A stretch of DNA of 64,000 bases from Gammaproteobacteria bacterium (GTDB lineage Bacteria > Pseudomonadota > Gammaproteobacteria > GRL18). Numbering within the stretch: position 1 is the first letter of the stretch; every line of letters begins with the position of its first letter. This document shows, in pieces, positions 1 to 9,394 of this stretch. The position numbers and the translations under genes are program-made. Under the pieces are notes generated by a model. The model did not search any database. It had not been told where the DNA came from and worked only from the letters and a program-made list of their open reading frames with translations. The stretch is from positions 124,001 through 188,000 of the forward strand of contig WFNB01000104.1 of NCBI GenBank assembly GCA_015488755.1. Reading direction: 5' to 3'.

Positions 1-941
1 AACACTTGTTTGGGACGAATGGTTGAATAATACTCATTTTCAATTTGTAGAATATTCGTATTTAATTGCTGATATTGACCATTTTTAAGTAAGCCAAACT
101 TCTCATAGGCTTTATAGGGTGTATTAATTGCCCAGTCTAATGAGCGGATATAGCTGTCAAGGTCTTTATAACAGGCTTTAATACCCGACTCATTTTCTTT
201 ATTATTTTGATAGCCTATGTCACCCATACGCAATGATGTCGCATAAGGTTCATAATAGGTACTTTTATCAAACTCATCTAAACTGGTTGAACCACCTAGT
301 AAAAAGGACTTACAAACCGCTGGCGAGGCTCCAAAGAGATAAGGTACTAGCCAACCCAAACGTTGACTATTACGGATTAAGTCAAAATAACGAGCGTTAA
401 TAAAGCTCTGTAATGGCTGTGTATTTTGTTCTAGTTCCTGCAATACTGGCCAAAAGGACTCTGCCAGAGAAAAGTTAAAATGTACACCAGCAATGAGTTG
501 CATGGCTCGACCGTAGCGATGCCCAAGTCCTCGCCGATAGACATTCTTCATTGTGGCCGCATTGGAGCTACCATAATAGGCCAAGGGTATACTGGACTCA
601 CCGGTCACAATACAGGGCATACTCGTTGCCCATAAGATTTCATCTTGAAGATTTTTATAAACAAACTTTTGTGTACTTTGTAAAAAATCCAAAGCATCGC
701 TAATCTTTGTCATTGGAGGAGTAATAAACTCACTCAGTGCTTCAGAATAATCCGTGGTAATATAAGGGTGAGTTAAGGCAGAGCCTAGTGCCTCAGGGTG
801 TTTTGTTTGCGCAATACTGCCTGAGGTATTCACCCGCAAGCTTTCTTTTTCTAAACCAATTTGATTACCACTCAAGGATTGTGATTCCACCTGAGCACTA
901 ATAGCATTCAGACGTTTCCTAAAAAGAGAATAATTGTGCAT
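1..941 (-). CDS. gshA: Glutamate-cysteine ligase (partial, C-terminal part beyond window)
   Basis: Joins glutamate and cysteine using ATP, the first and rate-limiting step of glutathione synthesis in the cytoplasm. I translated the minus strand by hand: the ATG at 941-939 opens a frame that runs off the left edge, giving 313 residues. It follows E. coli GshA closely, with GLEKESLRVN near residue 30, PEALGSALTHPYITTDYSEA soon after, then SMPC, GVHFNFSL, PYLFGASPAVC and LQIENEYYSTIRPK. The family is about 520 aa, so roughly two fifths lie outside. Only 14 bp separate it from the upstream permease stop, so it is probably the third gene of the DUF2066-permease-gshA operon. Confidence 0.95.
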   Translation of the reverse strand, partial: MHNYSLFRKRLNAISAQVESQSLSGNQIGLEKESLRVNTSGSIAQTKHPEALGSALTHPYITTDYSEALSEFITPPMTKISDALDFLQSTQKFVYKNLQDEILWATSMPCIVTGESSIPLAYYGSSNAATMKNVYRRGLGHRYGRAMQLIAGVHFNFSLAESFWPVLQELEQNTQPLQSFINARYFDLIRNSQRLGWLVPYLFGASPAVCKSFLLGGSTSLDEFDKSTYYEPYATSLRMGDIGYQNNKENESGIKACYKDLDSYIRSLDWAINTPYKAYEKFGLLKNGQYQQLNTNILQIENEYYSTIRPKQV

Positions 942-955
942 TGAGGGATTAAATC

Positions 956-2044
956 CTATAACTGATCATTGTTAATATCGGCAAGTCCATACAAGCCACT
1001 GGCCACATAGCTTTGATAGATATGACGTAATAATACCATCACCACAGCCGATACGGGCAAGGCAATTAGCACCCCCACAAAACCAAATAACTGCCCTCCA
1101 ACCATAATCGCAAAGATAACAGCCACAGGGTGCAAACCAATGCGATCGCCCACTAATAAGGGGGTGAGCAACATACTTTCAATCGTTTGCCCCACACCAA
1201 AAACAATTGCCATAGGTATTAATAACGATAGATCATGTAACTGCATATAGGCTGCAACAATGGCTGCTAGGATACCCACAATAAAACCTAAATAAGGCAC
1301 AAAACTAACCAAACCAGCCAATAGACCAACAAGAAATGCCAACTCTAAACCCACAAGCCATAAACCGATGGAGTAAATACACGCCAAAGCAAGCATCACC
1401 GATAGTTGACCACGCATAAAAGCCGCCAGAACATCATCAGATTCTTTTGCCAATCGAGCAACCAATGGCTCAATATGTCTGGGCAATAGATGATCAATTT
1501 TTTCTACTAAAATATCCCAGTCACGCATAAAGTAAAAGGCAATCACAGGGATCAAAACCAGATTAGATAGCCATTGTAAAATTAACAAACCTGATTTAGA
1601 AATAGAATTAACCAGATAACCAGCAACACCACCGATACTCTGCCAATTATCTGCCAGTGCTTTTTTAAGGGATGAAACATTCAGCACATGTTCTGAACTT
1701 TGATTGGCTAGCCCCATCATATTAAGCAACTTAGGTAAGGCTTGTGTTTGAATAAATTCGATAAAGCCTGGTAGCTTATTAAGTAAAGCAACAATCTGGT
1801 TTTCCATCAAAGGCACAAGTAAAAGAAGAGTCAAAAGCAATAGAGTAACAAAAAAAACGAAGACAATGGCCACTGAACTGGTACGAGAAAGCTTGCGTAA
1901 CTCAAGCCTATCCACCAGAGGATCGCCCAAGTAACCCAAAAAAGCAGCCACTAGAAAAGGAGTCAGTATTGGTGATAGCAGATAGAAAACACCCGCAATT
2001 AAAACAACAATTGACAGTAACATCCATTTTTGTGACTCACTCAT
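956..2044 (-). CDS. perM: AI-2E/PerM family membrane permease
   Basis: Integral inner-membrane protein of the AI-2E transporter (PerM/YdiK) family, 362 aa, a normal length. Seen directly: paired N-terminal hydrophobic helices (about 9-28 and 33-75), a soluble amphipathic middle (about 85-150), then the C-terminal helix cluster with the family signatures around VSFVPYLGFIVG and PVAVIFAIMVGG and a final LPVSAVVMVLLR helix. The substrate is not established for this family; some members move autoinducer-2 or act as Na+/H+ antiporters, so the symbol marks family only. It starts 17 bp after the DUF2066 stop and ends 14 bp before gshA. Confidence 0.85.
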   Translation of the reverse strand: MSESQKWMLLSIVVLIAGVFYLLSPILTPFLVAAFLGYLGDPLVDRLELRKLSRTSSVAIVFVFFVTLLLLTLLLLVPLMENQIVALLNKLPGFIEFIQTQALPKLLNMMGLANQSSEHVLNVSSLKKALADNWQSIGGVAGYLVNSISKSGLLILQWLSNLVLIPVIAFYFMRDWDILVEKIDHLLPRHIEPLVARLAKESDDVLAAFMRGQLSVMLALACIYSIGLWLVGLELAFLVGLLAGLVSFVPYLGFIVGILAAIVAAYMQLHDLSLLIPMAIVFGVGQTIESMLLTPLLVGDRIGLHPVAVIFAIMVGGQLFGFVGVLIALPVSAVVMVLLRHIYQSYVASGLYGLADINNDQL

Positions 2045-2061
2045 ACCTTTATCCTAAAGTG

Positions 2062-3354
2062 TTATTGAGCCAACCAATACTCTAACTCAGCTTGTAGTGA
2101 GTTCGGTGCGGTGGTTTCAAGTGACGCGCCATTCTGCATTGCTGATTGCTTATCTAAACCATCTAAAATGACCGGTTTATAAGCCTTCTGTGCATCTTGA
2201 GCCATGCCTTGTTCGGGGTTGCTATGAGTTTGCTCAATTGAATGCAGTACATCACCCAAACGGATTTCCTGAATCAAGGCACCTTTACTGCTGATATAAT
2301 CAATCTTATACAATAGTTTATCTTGCTCCATTTGCATTAAGACCAAGGACTTAACTGTAGCTAAATGACGTAAATAATCATCAACACCCTGAAAATCTTT
2401 AAAATCACTCACATTGTTGATTTGCAATAAAACATGGGCATTTGAACCTTCTTGAGCCACTTGAGTAAATTGCCTAGCCAATCTATCCGCAAGTTCATCA
2501 ATACCCGATGTCAACACTCGTTCTAATTTTTCATCTCGAATACTCCATGTCTGTGTTTCACCCAGCATCAACAAGGACCATTGGCTCACCCACAAACCAC
2601 TGGGTTCCCGAAACAATCGTGAAGTTAAGGTTGCTGGAGCCTGATAACGCCGAGAGGCCAACAAGACCGCATCATTAAAATTACCCCAGAGATCATTGGC
2701 AGAAATATTGGCCTGATCTTCTAAGTCTAAAAATGGGTATAATAGCGATATACCCCGCGCCTGTGCCTGCCGACTGAATATCTTGTAAATTTCTGGCTCA
2801 TCATACTGGCTCACTAAAACACGCTGACCTTTATTCGCTGAGCTGGTAGCCTCACGAGAAAACCACAGTAAGGTCTCTGGTCTGACCTTACCCCAAATAG
2901 GAATGTGGGCATCTCTTAATAAACGATTAACTGTATTGGCATTAAAACGTACCCAAAACCATTTTTCTTTCTCTTCTTGCTTAGTATCAGCATTTTCTAG
3001 CTCTGCATTTTTGGGGCTTTTATAGTCATAACGAAATTGTGATACTGCAGAATCCGCACTTTTAAGCAACTCATCATAGCTTGCCGAAGTCAATACATCA
3101 GAGCGACCAGACACTTTTACCAATACCTGCGAAAAAGCATCTTGTGTTAATTGTTTTTCAGTCCTGTCTAGCTGTGTTCTAACACTGGCTTCATACAGTT
3201 TTTCAACATTAACAGCCAACGCTGACTGAGTCAGCAATAGACTCCAAACAAAGAGCACACCAATAAATAGAGATCGCTTAAATGAAATTATGTTCTGAAA
3301 ATAGTCTGCACAGAAGCCTCTACTGTGTTTTATAGTAATAGCCAAGCCTAACAT
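2062..3354 (-). CDS. DUF2066 family exported protein
   Basis: 430-aa predicted secreted protein of unknown function. A signal peptide is visible after an unusually long N-terminus: the hydrophobic stretch FIGVLFVWSLLLT at about 30-43 ends in QSALA, with cleavage expected near residue 47. The first ~25 residues may not be translated, but no other ATG precedes the signal segment. The mature part opens with YEASVRTQLDRT and AFSQVLVKVSGR, typical of DUF2066. In many gammaproteobacteria this family lies beside a PerM-type permease, as here, which supports the assignment. It is the first gene of the run ending in gshA. No catalytic motif is evident. Confidence 0.8.
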   Translation of the reverse strand: MLGLAITIKHSRGFCADYFQNIISFKRSLFIGVLFVWSLLLTQSALAVNVEKLYEASVRTQLDRTEKQLTQDAFSQVLVKVSGRSDVLTSASYDELLKSADSAVSQFRYDYKSPKNAELENADTKQEEKEKWFWVRFNANTVNRLLRDAHIPIWGKVRPETLLWFSREATSSANKGQRVLVSQYDEPEIYKIFSRQAQARGISLLYPFLDLEDQANISANDLWGNFNDAVLLASRRYQAPATLTSRLFREPSGLWVSQWSLLMLGETQTWSIRDEKLERVLTSGIDELADRLARQFTQVAQEGSNAHVLLQINNVSDFKDFQGVDDYLRHLATVKSLVLMQMEQDKLLYKIDYISSKGALIQEIRLGDVLHSIEQTHSNPEQGMAQDAQKAYKPVILDGLDKQSAMQNGASLETTAPNSLQAELEYWLAQ

Positions 3355-3387
3355 CCCTTTTGTCTACGCCCTGATATACCAATGCTA

Positions 3388-3480
3388 CTTAACAATGCAG
3401 ACTTTATTGTTTTAATGAAAAGCCTCAGTCATGTAGTATCAATACATTCCATCTGCTCTTAGTCAAAATGCTTCATCGCA
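3388..3480 (-). repeat. Dispersed ~93-bp palindromic repeat, copy 1
   Basis: Read on the minus strand, this segment matches 56856-56949 over its whole length with scattered substitutions. Shared blocks include GCATTTTGACTAAGAGC, TGAGGCTTTT and CTGCAT near the end. The element is itself an imperfect inverted repeat (TGCAG-type ends). It lies in the divergent gap between the DUF2066 operon and the MarR gene. Confidence 0.7.
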
Positions 3481-3628
3481 TCTTTAAAATAGATTAGGTA
3501 GATAGTATTAGGGCAAAAATTCAGAGCAATAGAATAGCAAAAAATACCTCATTAGTATAATTTTGAATTTTTCTAATAATAAAACAGACTACTTGTATGT
3601 GCAAGCAGTTTGTTTTATAGTGCTACTT

Positions 3629-4051
3629 ATGTTTGAACAATGCCTTTATTTTAATACTATTAAATTTTCACGCCTAATCAACTCTATCTGGGAGGAAGCC
3701 TTTCGCCCCTTAGGATTGTCGCCCTCTCATGCTTATGCTATGCAGTTCATTTTAGAACAACCTGGGATAAGCCCTAAAAATCTAGCTAAAGAAATGGCCT
3801 TAAACGTATCAACTGTGACTCGATTTATTGATAGCCTCGCAGCAAAGCAATTGGTTAAACGGCGCAAAGAAAATAAAGACAAAAGAGAATGCAGTATTTA
3901 TCCAACAAATACCGGTAAAAAATTACACACCAAGTTGCAATCAACTTCTAAAACTTTATATAAAAATATTCGAGAACAGTTAGGAGCAGATGAGGTTAAC
4001 AATATGGTGACACTCATTAAGGACTTTACTAACAAAATTGATTCTGAATAA
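3629..4051 (+). CDS. MarR family transcriptional regulator
   Basis: Winged-helix DNA-binding repressor of the MarR family, about 140 aa from the ATG at 3629. The frame stays open upstream to a TTG at 3563, but the family fold begins at CLYFNTIKFSRLINSIWEEA, so the inner ATG is preferred. The core LGLSPSHAYAMQFI, the recognition-helix region NVSTVTRFIDSL and the wing residues KRRKENKDKRE follow MarR proteins. It lies 64 bp upstream of a glutathione S-transferase gene on the same strand, so it probably controls that gene and itself. The inducing ligand is unknown. Confidence 0.85.
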   Translation: MFEQCLYFNTIKFSRLINSIWEEAFRPLGLSPSHAYAMQFILEQPGISPKNLAKEMALNVSTVTRFIDSLAAKQLVKRRKENKDKRECSIYPTNTGKKLHTKLQSTSKTLYKNIREQLGADEVNNMVTLIKDFTNKIDSE

Positions 4052-4115
4052 ATAAGGGATTATGAACAAGACAAATAAAAGTGTAACAAACTAAGCCATT
4101 ATGATAGGAAAAACA

Positions 4116-4736
4116 ATGAAACTATACTATTCCAACACGTCACCTTATTCACGCAAAGTACGTCTTGTCATAGCGATTAAGGGATTGGAAAAACAAATTG
4201 ACCGTCTTTTAATTAATCCTTTTGAAGATAAAGAAACGTTAAGAGCCATTAATCCTCTAGGGAAAATTCCAGTCCTTCTACTAAAAAATAATGAAATTTT
4301 ATTTGATAGCCCCGTGATTTGTCACTACCTTGATACGCTATGCGAAGACAAACGACTGATACCGGAAAAAGGCTGGCAAAAATGGATGGTATTACGGTGG
4401 GAAGCACTGGCTGATGGTTTGGTAGATGCCGCTTATAACCTCGTAATGGAAAGACGTCGACCTACTTCAGAGCAATCCATGACCGCCATCTCTCAATGGG
4501 CTGAAGAAATTCAACAGGTATTGCATGAAATGGAACTCAAATACCACGAACTTGATGGTAACATCACACTAGCACATCTTGCTGTCGGTACAGCAATTGG
4601 TTATTTAGACTTTCGTTTACCTGATTTATTATACACATCAAGTTGCCCACAGATAGCAACAAGCCCCAATTTACTGTCATGGTATGAAGCATTCAAGAGC
4701 CAACCTTTTATGCAACTCACAAAACCCATTAATTAG
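4116..4736 (+). CDS. Glutathione S-transferase family protein
   Basis: Cytosolic GST-like protein, 206 aa, expected to bind glutathione and conjugate or reduce electrophiles. The N-terminal thioredoxin fold opens with YYSNTSPYSRKVRLV, where the serine/tyrosine region would meet the thiol. It continues with NPLGKIPVLLL (cis-proline) and LFDSPVICHYLD (the gamma-glutamyl-binding DS pair). The C-terminal helical domain starts near 85. I chose the ATG at 4116 because AGGA lies at 4106-4109; another in-frame ATG at 4101 has no ribosome site. It probably forms an operon with the preceding MarR gene, suggesting an inducible detoxification pair. Confidence 0.85.
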   Translation: MKLYYSNTSPYSRKVRLVIAIKGLEKQIDRLLINPFEDKETLRAINPLGKIPVLLLKNNEILFDSPVICHYLDTLCEDKRLIPEKGWQKWMVLRWEALADGLVDAAYNLVMERRRPTSEQSMTAISQWAEEIQQVLHEMELKYHELDGNITLAHLAVGTAIGYLDFRLPDLLYTSSCPQIATSPNLLSWYEAFKSQPFMQLTKPIN

Positions 4737-5145
4737 TGAGCATATAACATTTCCTGATAAAGAAGAACTATCCATACTCTTGAATAACAAAAAATTGGCA
4801 CAAATGGTTTTAAAGCACTTTATTATGTTATTTCAAACCATTCATGCCAATTTTTTTGGCTGTGGACACTTCTAAGTAACTGATTTAGAGAGATACGATA
4901 TTCATGTTGCTCTTTTTTTGGTTTACAACTGTTTGAACGCAGTGAGTTTTGTAAGCTAAAAAAAGAGTGACATAAATGCCTACTGTTACTTTTTGATGGT
5001 TGGCTGGCACGGTGTAGTTTGCTCTTAAATAACATGGTTCGTAAATCTAAATCCTAAAAGTCTGTTTTGTTTCCTCTCTTTTTATGCTAGTTTCATAGTA
5101 GCAATTATTACCCTAAACAATAAGTAAACGACTGGCAAAGAGACT
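4737..5145. other. Gene-free 409-bp stretch with a stem-loop repeat
   Basis: No plausible coding frame was found here; the short open frames lack family resemblance. The recognisable content is the stem-loop at about 4900-4977. The last ~100 bp before nadK should hold its promoter, but no clear boxes stand out. Confidence 0.6.
4900..4977. repeat. Stem-loop repeat with conserved core, copy 1
   Basis: Imperfect inverted arms (CTCTTTTTTT near 4910 against AAAAAAAGAG near 4958) enclose the core CTGTTTGAACGCAGTGAG at about 4929-4946. Two other loci (9395-9456 and 16221-16302) have the same core but different arms. The 5' flank TCTAAGTAAC is also shared with the copy at 16.2 kb. Confidence 0.65.
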
Positions 5146-6054
5146 ATGACGGATACCCCGACACCCACACAACACAAATCATTTAAACATATCGGCCTCA
5201 TTGGCAAATACGCCGACCCCAGTGTGGGGGACGCTTTGGTCAGTTTGCATGAATATTTCTTAAGCAATGACTGCTCAGTCCTATTGGATGAAAGTACAGC
5301 AGCGGTTTTTTCTGATCATGACATGCAATCAGCCAGTCGAAATCAATTAGGGGCACAATGTGATTTAATTATTATTGTCGGTGGTGATGGTACTTTGCTC
5401 AGCGCTGCCAGAAGTTTAGTGGGCTTTGGCGTCCCGTTATTAGGTATCAATCTGGGGCACTTAGGCTTCTTGGTTGATTTATGTGCCGTTGATGTCCATA
5501 AAGCTTTAGATGAGATCATGGCCGGTGAGTACACCGAAGAAAACCGCTTTTTACTCATTAGTGAAATCGAGCGTGACGGTGATTATTTTGGTGGGGGCAA
5601 TGCCTTTAATGATGTCGTGATACATAAGTCTGATGTGGCTCGTATGATTGAAATTGAGACCTATATTGATAATAAATTTATGCATTCTATGCATGCCGAT
5701 GGGTTAATTGTCTCTACTCCAACCGGCTCCACAGCGTATTCATTATCCGGTGGGGGGCCTATTTTATACCCTTCTCTTAATGTCATTGAAATGGTACCTA
5801 TTTGCCCGCACACTATGAGTAATCGCCCAGTAGTCATCTCTGGTGAGAGTGAAATTGATATTGTGGTCAGTGATCATTTTTCCACTCAGGCACAGGTCAC
5901 TTATGATGGCCAGATTAATTTTAATCTTTTACCAGGCGATCATGTTAAAATCATGCGTCATCCTAAACATATTACCATTTTGCACCCTAAGGATTATGAC
6001 TATTTTGATATACTTAGGGCCAAATTACATTGGGGTGAAAAATTACGCAATTAA
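5146..6054 (+). CDS. nadK: NAD kinase
   Basis: Phosphorylates NAD+ to NADP+ in the cytoplasm and so sets the NADP(H) pool. The 302-aa length fits proteobacterial enzymes. Diagnostic motifs are present: GGDGT at about 79-83 within IIIVGGDGTLL, the NDVVIHK block near 160, and the glycine-rich HADGLIVSTPTGSTAYSLS segment near 185-203 that binds the nucleotide. YDGQ near 265 is also typical. recN starts 22 bp downstream on the same strand, a pairing common in gammaproteobacteria. Confidence 0.97.
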   Translation: MTDTPTPTQHKSFKHIGLIGKYADPSVGDALVSLHEYFLSNDCSVLLDESTAAVFSDHDMQSASRNQLGAQCDLIIIVGGDGTLLSAARSLVGFGVPLLGINLGHLGFLVDLCAVDVHKALDEIMAGEYTEENRFLLISEIERDGDYFGGGNAFNDVVIHKSDVARMIEIETYIDNKFMHSMHADGLIVSTPTGSTAYSLSGGGPILYPSLNVIEMVPICPHTMSNRPVVISGESEIDIVVSDHFSTQAQVTYDGQINFNLLPGDHVKIMRHPKHITILHPKDYDYFDILRAKLHWGEKLRN

Positions 6055-6076
6055 CTTTTTAGAACACACATAACTT

Positions 6077-7747
6077 ATGCTAAACCACATTACTATTAAA
6101 AATCTGGCCGTTGTTGACTCCCTTGATCTGGAGCTTAATTCCGGTTTGAGCGTACTGACAGGTGAGACAGGAGCCGGAAAATCCATTTTAATTGATGCTC
6201 TTGGACTGGTTTTGGGTGATCGAGCCGATGCTTCCGCCATTCGCTATGGTGCTGAACGAGCCGATATTATTGCTGAATTTGAACTGCATGAGCCAAACAT
6301 TAGGCAGTGGTTACAAGAACATGAACTGGATAGTGACGGCGAATGTTTAATTCGTCGAACCATCAACACCAAAGGACGTTCCAGAGGGTTTATTAATGGC
6401 CAGCCGATTCCTTTGCAAACATTACGAGAACTGGGTGAACAATTGGTTAATATTCACGGCCAGAACACTCATCAGGCTTTACTGAATAGTGATGAACAGC
6501 GCTTACTATTAGATAACTTTGCCAATCTAAGCACTTTACGCAAAGAAGTGAATCGGTGCTATCAACAATGGAAAAAAAAATCCACACAATATCAGCAACT
6601 TAAAGAAGAAAGTAGTGAGCGTGATGCTAAGTTGGAGCTATTACGCTTTCAGGTGCAAGAACTCAAGGAGTTTGAATTACAGGAACATGAACTACCAAAG
6701 CTTGAAGAAGAACATCGTCGGCTCAGCAATGCTAATCGCTTAATTGAAACTTCTCAGACTATTTATTTCCAATTATCACAAGATGATAAAAGCAGCATTA
6801 ATATCCAACTTAACCGTTGCTTTAGTGAGTTATGTGAATTGTCTGAGTTGGATCATAAACTGACGCCTATTAGTGAACTGCTCAATAATGCCTTAATACA
6901 GGTGGATGAAGCCAGCTCTGAATTGCGTCATTATGTTGAATCATTAGAGCTTGATCCTGAACAATTGCAATGGTTGGATAAACGCATCAGTGATCTTTAT
7001 GATCTGGCACGAAAACATCGCGTTGAAGCCCATAAATTATTTGCTCATAGTGCCACCTTACAACAAGAACTCACACAACTAGAACACGCTGATGAGCACT
7101 TAGATAGTTTATTCAATGAGGTCAATCAGGCCAAGACTGATTATCACAAACAGGCCAAACAACTGAGCCAACAACGTCAAAAATCAGCATTGATATTGAC
7201 AGAGCAGGTTGTTCAACATATTCATGAATTGGGCATGGAACATTGCCAATTTGAAATTCGTCTCTTAGCCCATGAAACCGATCAGCCTCAATTACATGGC
7301 ATGGAAGCCATTGAATTTTACGTCACAACCAATCCGGGACAACCACTGCAAGCCTTAGCAAAAGTGGTTTCCGGTGGTGAGTTATCACGGATCAGTCTAG
7401 CCATTCAGGTAGTTACCGCCCAATTTAGCCAGATCCCCACCTTGATATTTGATGAAGTGGATGTTGGTATTGGTGGCGGTATTGCTGAAATGGTGGGCAG
7501 TAAATTGCGCTTATTAGGCAATCATTCACAAATTCTTTGTGTCACCCATCAGGCTCAGGTCGCCTCACAAGCACACCACCATTTGCATGTCTACAAACAA
7601 ACCGAGCAAGAAAAAACCAGCACTCACATTCGTTCACTTAATGAAGAGCAACGCATTGAGGAGTTATCCCGCATGATGGGCGGCTTGACCATTACCGAAC
7701 AGACTCGCTCTCATGCTAAAGAAATGCGTCAATTAGTAATGCCCTAA
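6077..7747 (+). CDS. recN: DNA repair protein RecN
   Basis: SMC-like ATPase that acts early in recombinational repair of double-strand breaks. The 556-aa length is standard. The N-terminal half-domain holds Walker A GETGAGKS at about 29-36. Long coiled-coil segments follow (about 150-370, rich in Glu, Gln and Leu heptads). The C-terminal half-domain has the ABC signature VVSGGELSRI and Walker B LIFDEVDVGIGG followed by CVTHQAQVA. It probably shares a transcript with nadK. No LexA-type operator was recognised in the 22-bp gap. Confidence 0.97.
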   Translation: MLNHITIKNLAVVDSLDLELNSGLSVLTGETGAGKSILIDALGLVLGDRADASAIRYGAERADIIAEFELHEPNIRQWLQEHELDSDGECLIRRTINTKGRSRGFINGQPIPLQTLRELGEQLVNIHGQNTHQALLNSDEQRLLLDNFANLSTLRKEVNRCYQQWKKKSTQYQQLKEESSERDAKLELLRFQVQELKEFELQEHELPKLEEEHRRLSNANRLIETSQTIYFQLSQDDKSSINIQLNRCFSELCELSELDHKLTPISELLNNALIQVDEASSELRHYVESLELDPEQLQWLDKRISDLYDLARKHRVEAHKLFAHSATLQQELTQLEHADEHLDSLFNEVNQAKTDYHKQAKQLSQQRQKSALILTEQVVQHIHELGMEHCQFEIRLLAHETDQPQLHGMEAIEFYVTTNPGQPLQALAKVVSGGELSRISLAIQVVTAQFSQIPTLIFDEVDVGIGGGIAEMVGSKLRLLGNHSQILCVTHQAQVASQAHHHLHVYKQTEQEKTSTHIRSLNEEQRIEELSRMMGGLTITEQTRSHAKEMRQLVMP

Positions 7748-7785
7748 GGCTACTTTAGTCACTCCTATCCATCATCATTGGAGTT

Positions 7786-7824
7786 GGGGCTTTCGCCCCG
7801 CAAAATGAGCGGGACGAAAGCCCC
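7786..7824. terminator. Strong GC-rich hairpin between convergent recN and fur
   Basis: A 16-bp stem with one mismatch (GGGGCTTTCG at 7786 pairs with CGAAAGCCCC at 7815-7824) closes a short A-rich loop. There is no T tract, so it may act as a bidirectional transcript end or be a repeat. The left arm and its flank (GGAGTTGGGGCTTT) recur on the opposite strand near 16140. Confidence 0.55.
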
Positions 7825-7869
7825 GATGCCAAAAATAGTACACCGTTGTAGTACACTAAGTCGTTCAAT

Positions 7870-8289
7870 TTATTTATTTTCTTTTTGGCAATCAGGGCAA
7901 ACGCCATAGATATACAAGCTGTGATCCGTCATTTTATAGCCCAGTTTTTCTGCCACTTTATGTTGGCATTTCTCAATGGTTTCTTCATAAAACTCTTCGA
8001 CTTTACCACATTGATCACAGACAAGATGATCATGGTGTGAGCCGTGGTTTAATTCAAAAACTGAGTGCCCTCCTTCAAAATGATGGCGAGAAACCAGCCC
8101 TGCAGATTCAAATTGTGTTAACACACGGTAAACCGTTGCCAAGCCGACATCATCACCCATTTCAAGTAATTTTTTATAGACATCTTCAGCACTCATGTGT
8201 CGGGTTTCAACCGTTTCCAATAATTCAAGAATTTTTAGACGTGGAAGAGTGGCTTTTAGGCCTGCTTTTTTTAAATCCTGATTATTCAC
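7870..8289 (-). CDS. fur: Ferric uptake regulator Fur
   Basis: Iron-responsive, usually Fe2+-dependent, transcription repressor of 139 aa. The N-terminal winged helix (LKKAGLKATLPRLKILELL, then DVGLATVYRVLTQFESAGL) and the metal-binding region HHDHLVCDQCGKV are diagnostic. The CDQC pair and a second CPDC pair near the end supply the structural zinc site. It is transcribed away from bamE, the usual gammaproteobacterial arrangement. A palindromic Fur-like site lies at 8409-8425, about 120 bp upstream, consistent with autoregulation. Confidence 0.97.
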   Translation of the reverse strand: MNNQDLKKAGLKATLPRLKILELLETVETRHMSAEDVYKKLLEMGDDVGLATVYRVLTQFESAGLVSRHHFEGGHSVFELNHGSHHDHLVCDQCGKVEEFYEETIEKCQHKVAEKLGYKMTDHSLYIYGVCPDCQKENK

Positions 8290-8620
8290 AAATAAGAACC
8301 TTTTATTTTGTTGGCCATTTTATTTATTACTCACTACTCGTACTATATAGTCTATAGCCAAACAAGAATTGTCTGCCTTAATATAGGTCTAGCAGGTGCT
8401 TTTATGGTGATAATATTGTATTATCCCTGCATAAAATAAATTCAGATGGTTGATGTTTTATATATCGTATGCGAACAATTTATCTCATTGTTAACATAAG
8501 TACTTTTTCTGGCAAACTGTTTAACCAATAATCCAGTAAAAAAAGTACGCTTAAAAAAACCAACCACTATCCAATTAAGCTTAATAGTATACCTATTTTA
8601 CACAAGAAATCATTATAGAA
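8290..8620. other. Divergent fur-bamE regulatory region
   Basis: No gene was seen in these 331 bp. They separate the divergent fur and bamE starts and should contain both promoters. The one clear element is the Fur-like palindrome at 8409-8425. The remainder is AT-rich without obvious hairpins. Confidence 0.6.
8409..8425. promoter_or_regulatory. Candidate Fur box
   Basis: GATAATATTGTATTATC consists of GATAAT and its inverse ATTATC separated by 5 bp. This matches the GATAAT half-sites of the classical Fur operator. It lies between divergent fur and bamE. Binding is inferred from motif and position only. Confidence 0.5.
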
Positions 8621-9223
8621 ATGCGAAATATTATTATTACCGCTCTGCTTTCCCTTATATTCCTACAGGCATCCTGTTCATGGGCACCGGATCTTTCTGA
8701 TGTGGGTTTACCAAGAGTTCATAAAATTGATGTGCCTCAAGGTAATGTTGTTGAACAAGATCAAATTAATCAATTACGCCCTGGGATGACTCGTCAGCAA
8801 GTACGTTTTCTTATGGGCACACCCATGTTAGTCGATTCATTTCATGCTAATCGCTGGGATTATTTATACCGTTTTAAACCCGGTTATGGCGAGATAAAAA
8901 CCCAACAAGCAAGCCTATATTTTAATGAACAAGGTAAGCTGGTTAATATTCAGGGTACTTTCCGACCCGGTGAAGAAGCCAAGAAGCAACATACCACAAC
9001 AGAAATTGTAGTGGTTCCCCTAGAAGATTTCGATGAACTTGAAGCAGAAGATAAGAGTTACTGGGGACGTTTTGTTAACTTTTTCTCATGGAGTGATGAG
9101 CATGAAGGCATCTCATCTAATGGTGGTGATATCCCTGTAGGCAGTCGTGGTGAAGGCGAAGTACAAGGCGGTACAATGGAGAAGTCCCCACAAACACAAG
9201 GTAATGAAGACACCGGTTTATAG
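8621..9223 (+). CDS. bamE: Outer membrane assembly lipoprotein BamE
   Basis: Small lipoprotein of the BAM complex that inserts beta-barrel proteins into the outer membrane. A lipoprotein signal is visible, with the lipobox ending at Cys19 (LQASC). The BamE/SmpA fold follows, with [20 protein letters not shown] (about 48-67) and DYLYRFKPG. The protein is 200 aa, well above the ~110-120 aa of E. coli BamE. The excess is a C-terminal tail after about residue 125 that is acidic, then Gly/Ser-rich, with no recognisable domain. Divergence from fur supports the call. Confidence 0.92.
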   Translation: MRNIIITALLSLIFLQASCSWAPDLSDVGLPRVHKIDVPQGNVVEQDQINQLRPGMTRQQVRFLMGTPMLVDSFHANRWDYLYRFKPGYGEIKTQQASLYFNEQGKLVNIQGTFRPGEEAKKQHTTTEIVVVPLEDFDELEAEDKSYWGRFVNFFSWSDEHEGISSNGGDIPVGSRGEGEVQGGTMEKSPQTQGNEDTGL

Positions 9224-9394
9224 ACGCAACCACTTTAGCCTCACAAAACAAGTAAGGCTAAAGCCATAGTTTTATCATAGCCCCGTCATTATCATAGTTC
9301 CGTCATCTCTTCAGCATAATACCCAGCTTCTAGACAACAGCACTCTTAATAAATGCACTATAGTGTAAATAGGCTATAAAAGTTGTTCTGGTTG

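Noticed and set aside
3563-3628. TTG start for the MarR gene
   Set aside because: The extra 22 residues precede the family fold; the ATG at 3629 is the better start.
4987-5030. Sigma-54-like TGGCACG near 5000
   Set aside because: The GG and GC are 13 bp apart, not the required 10.
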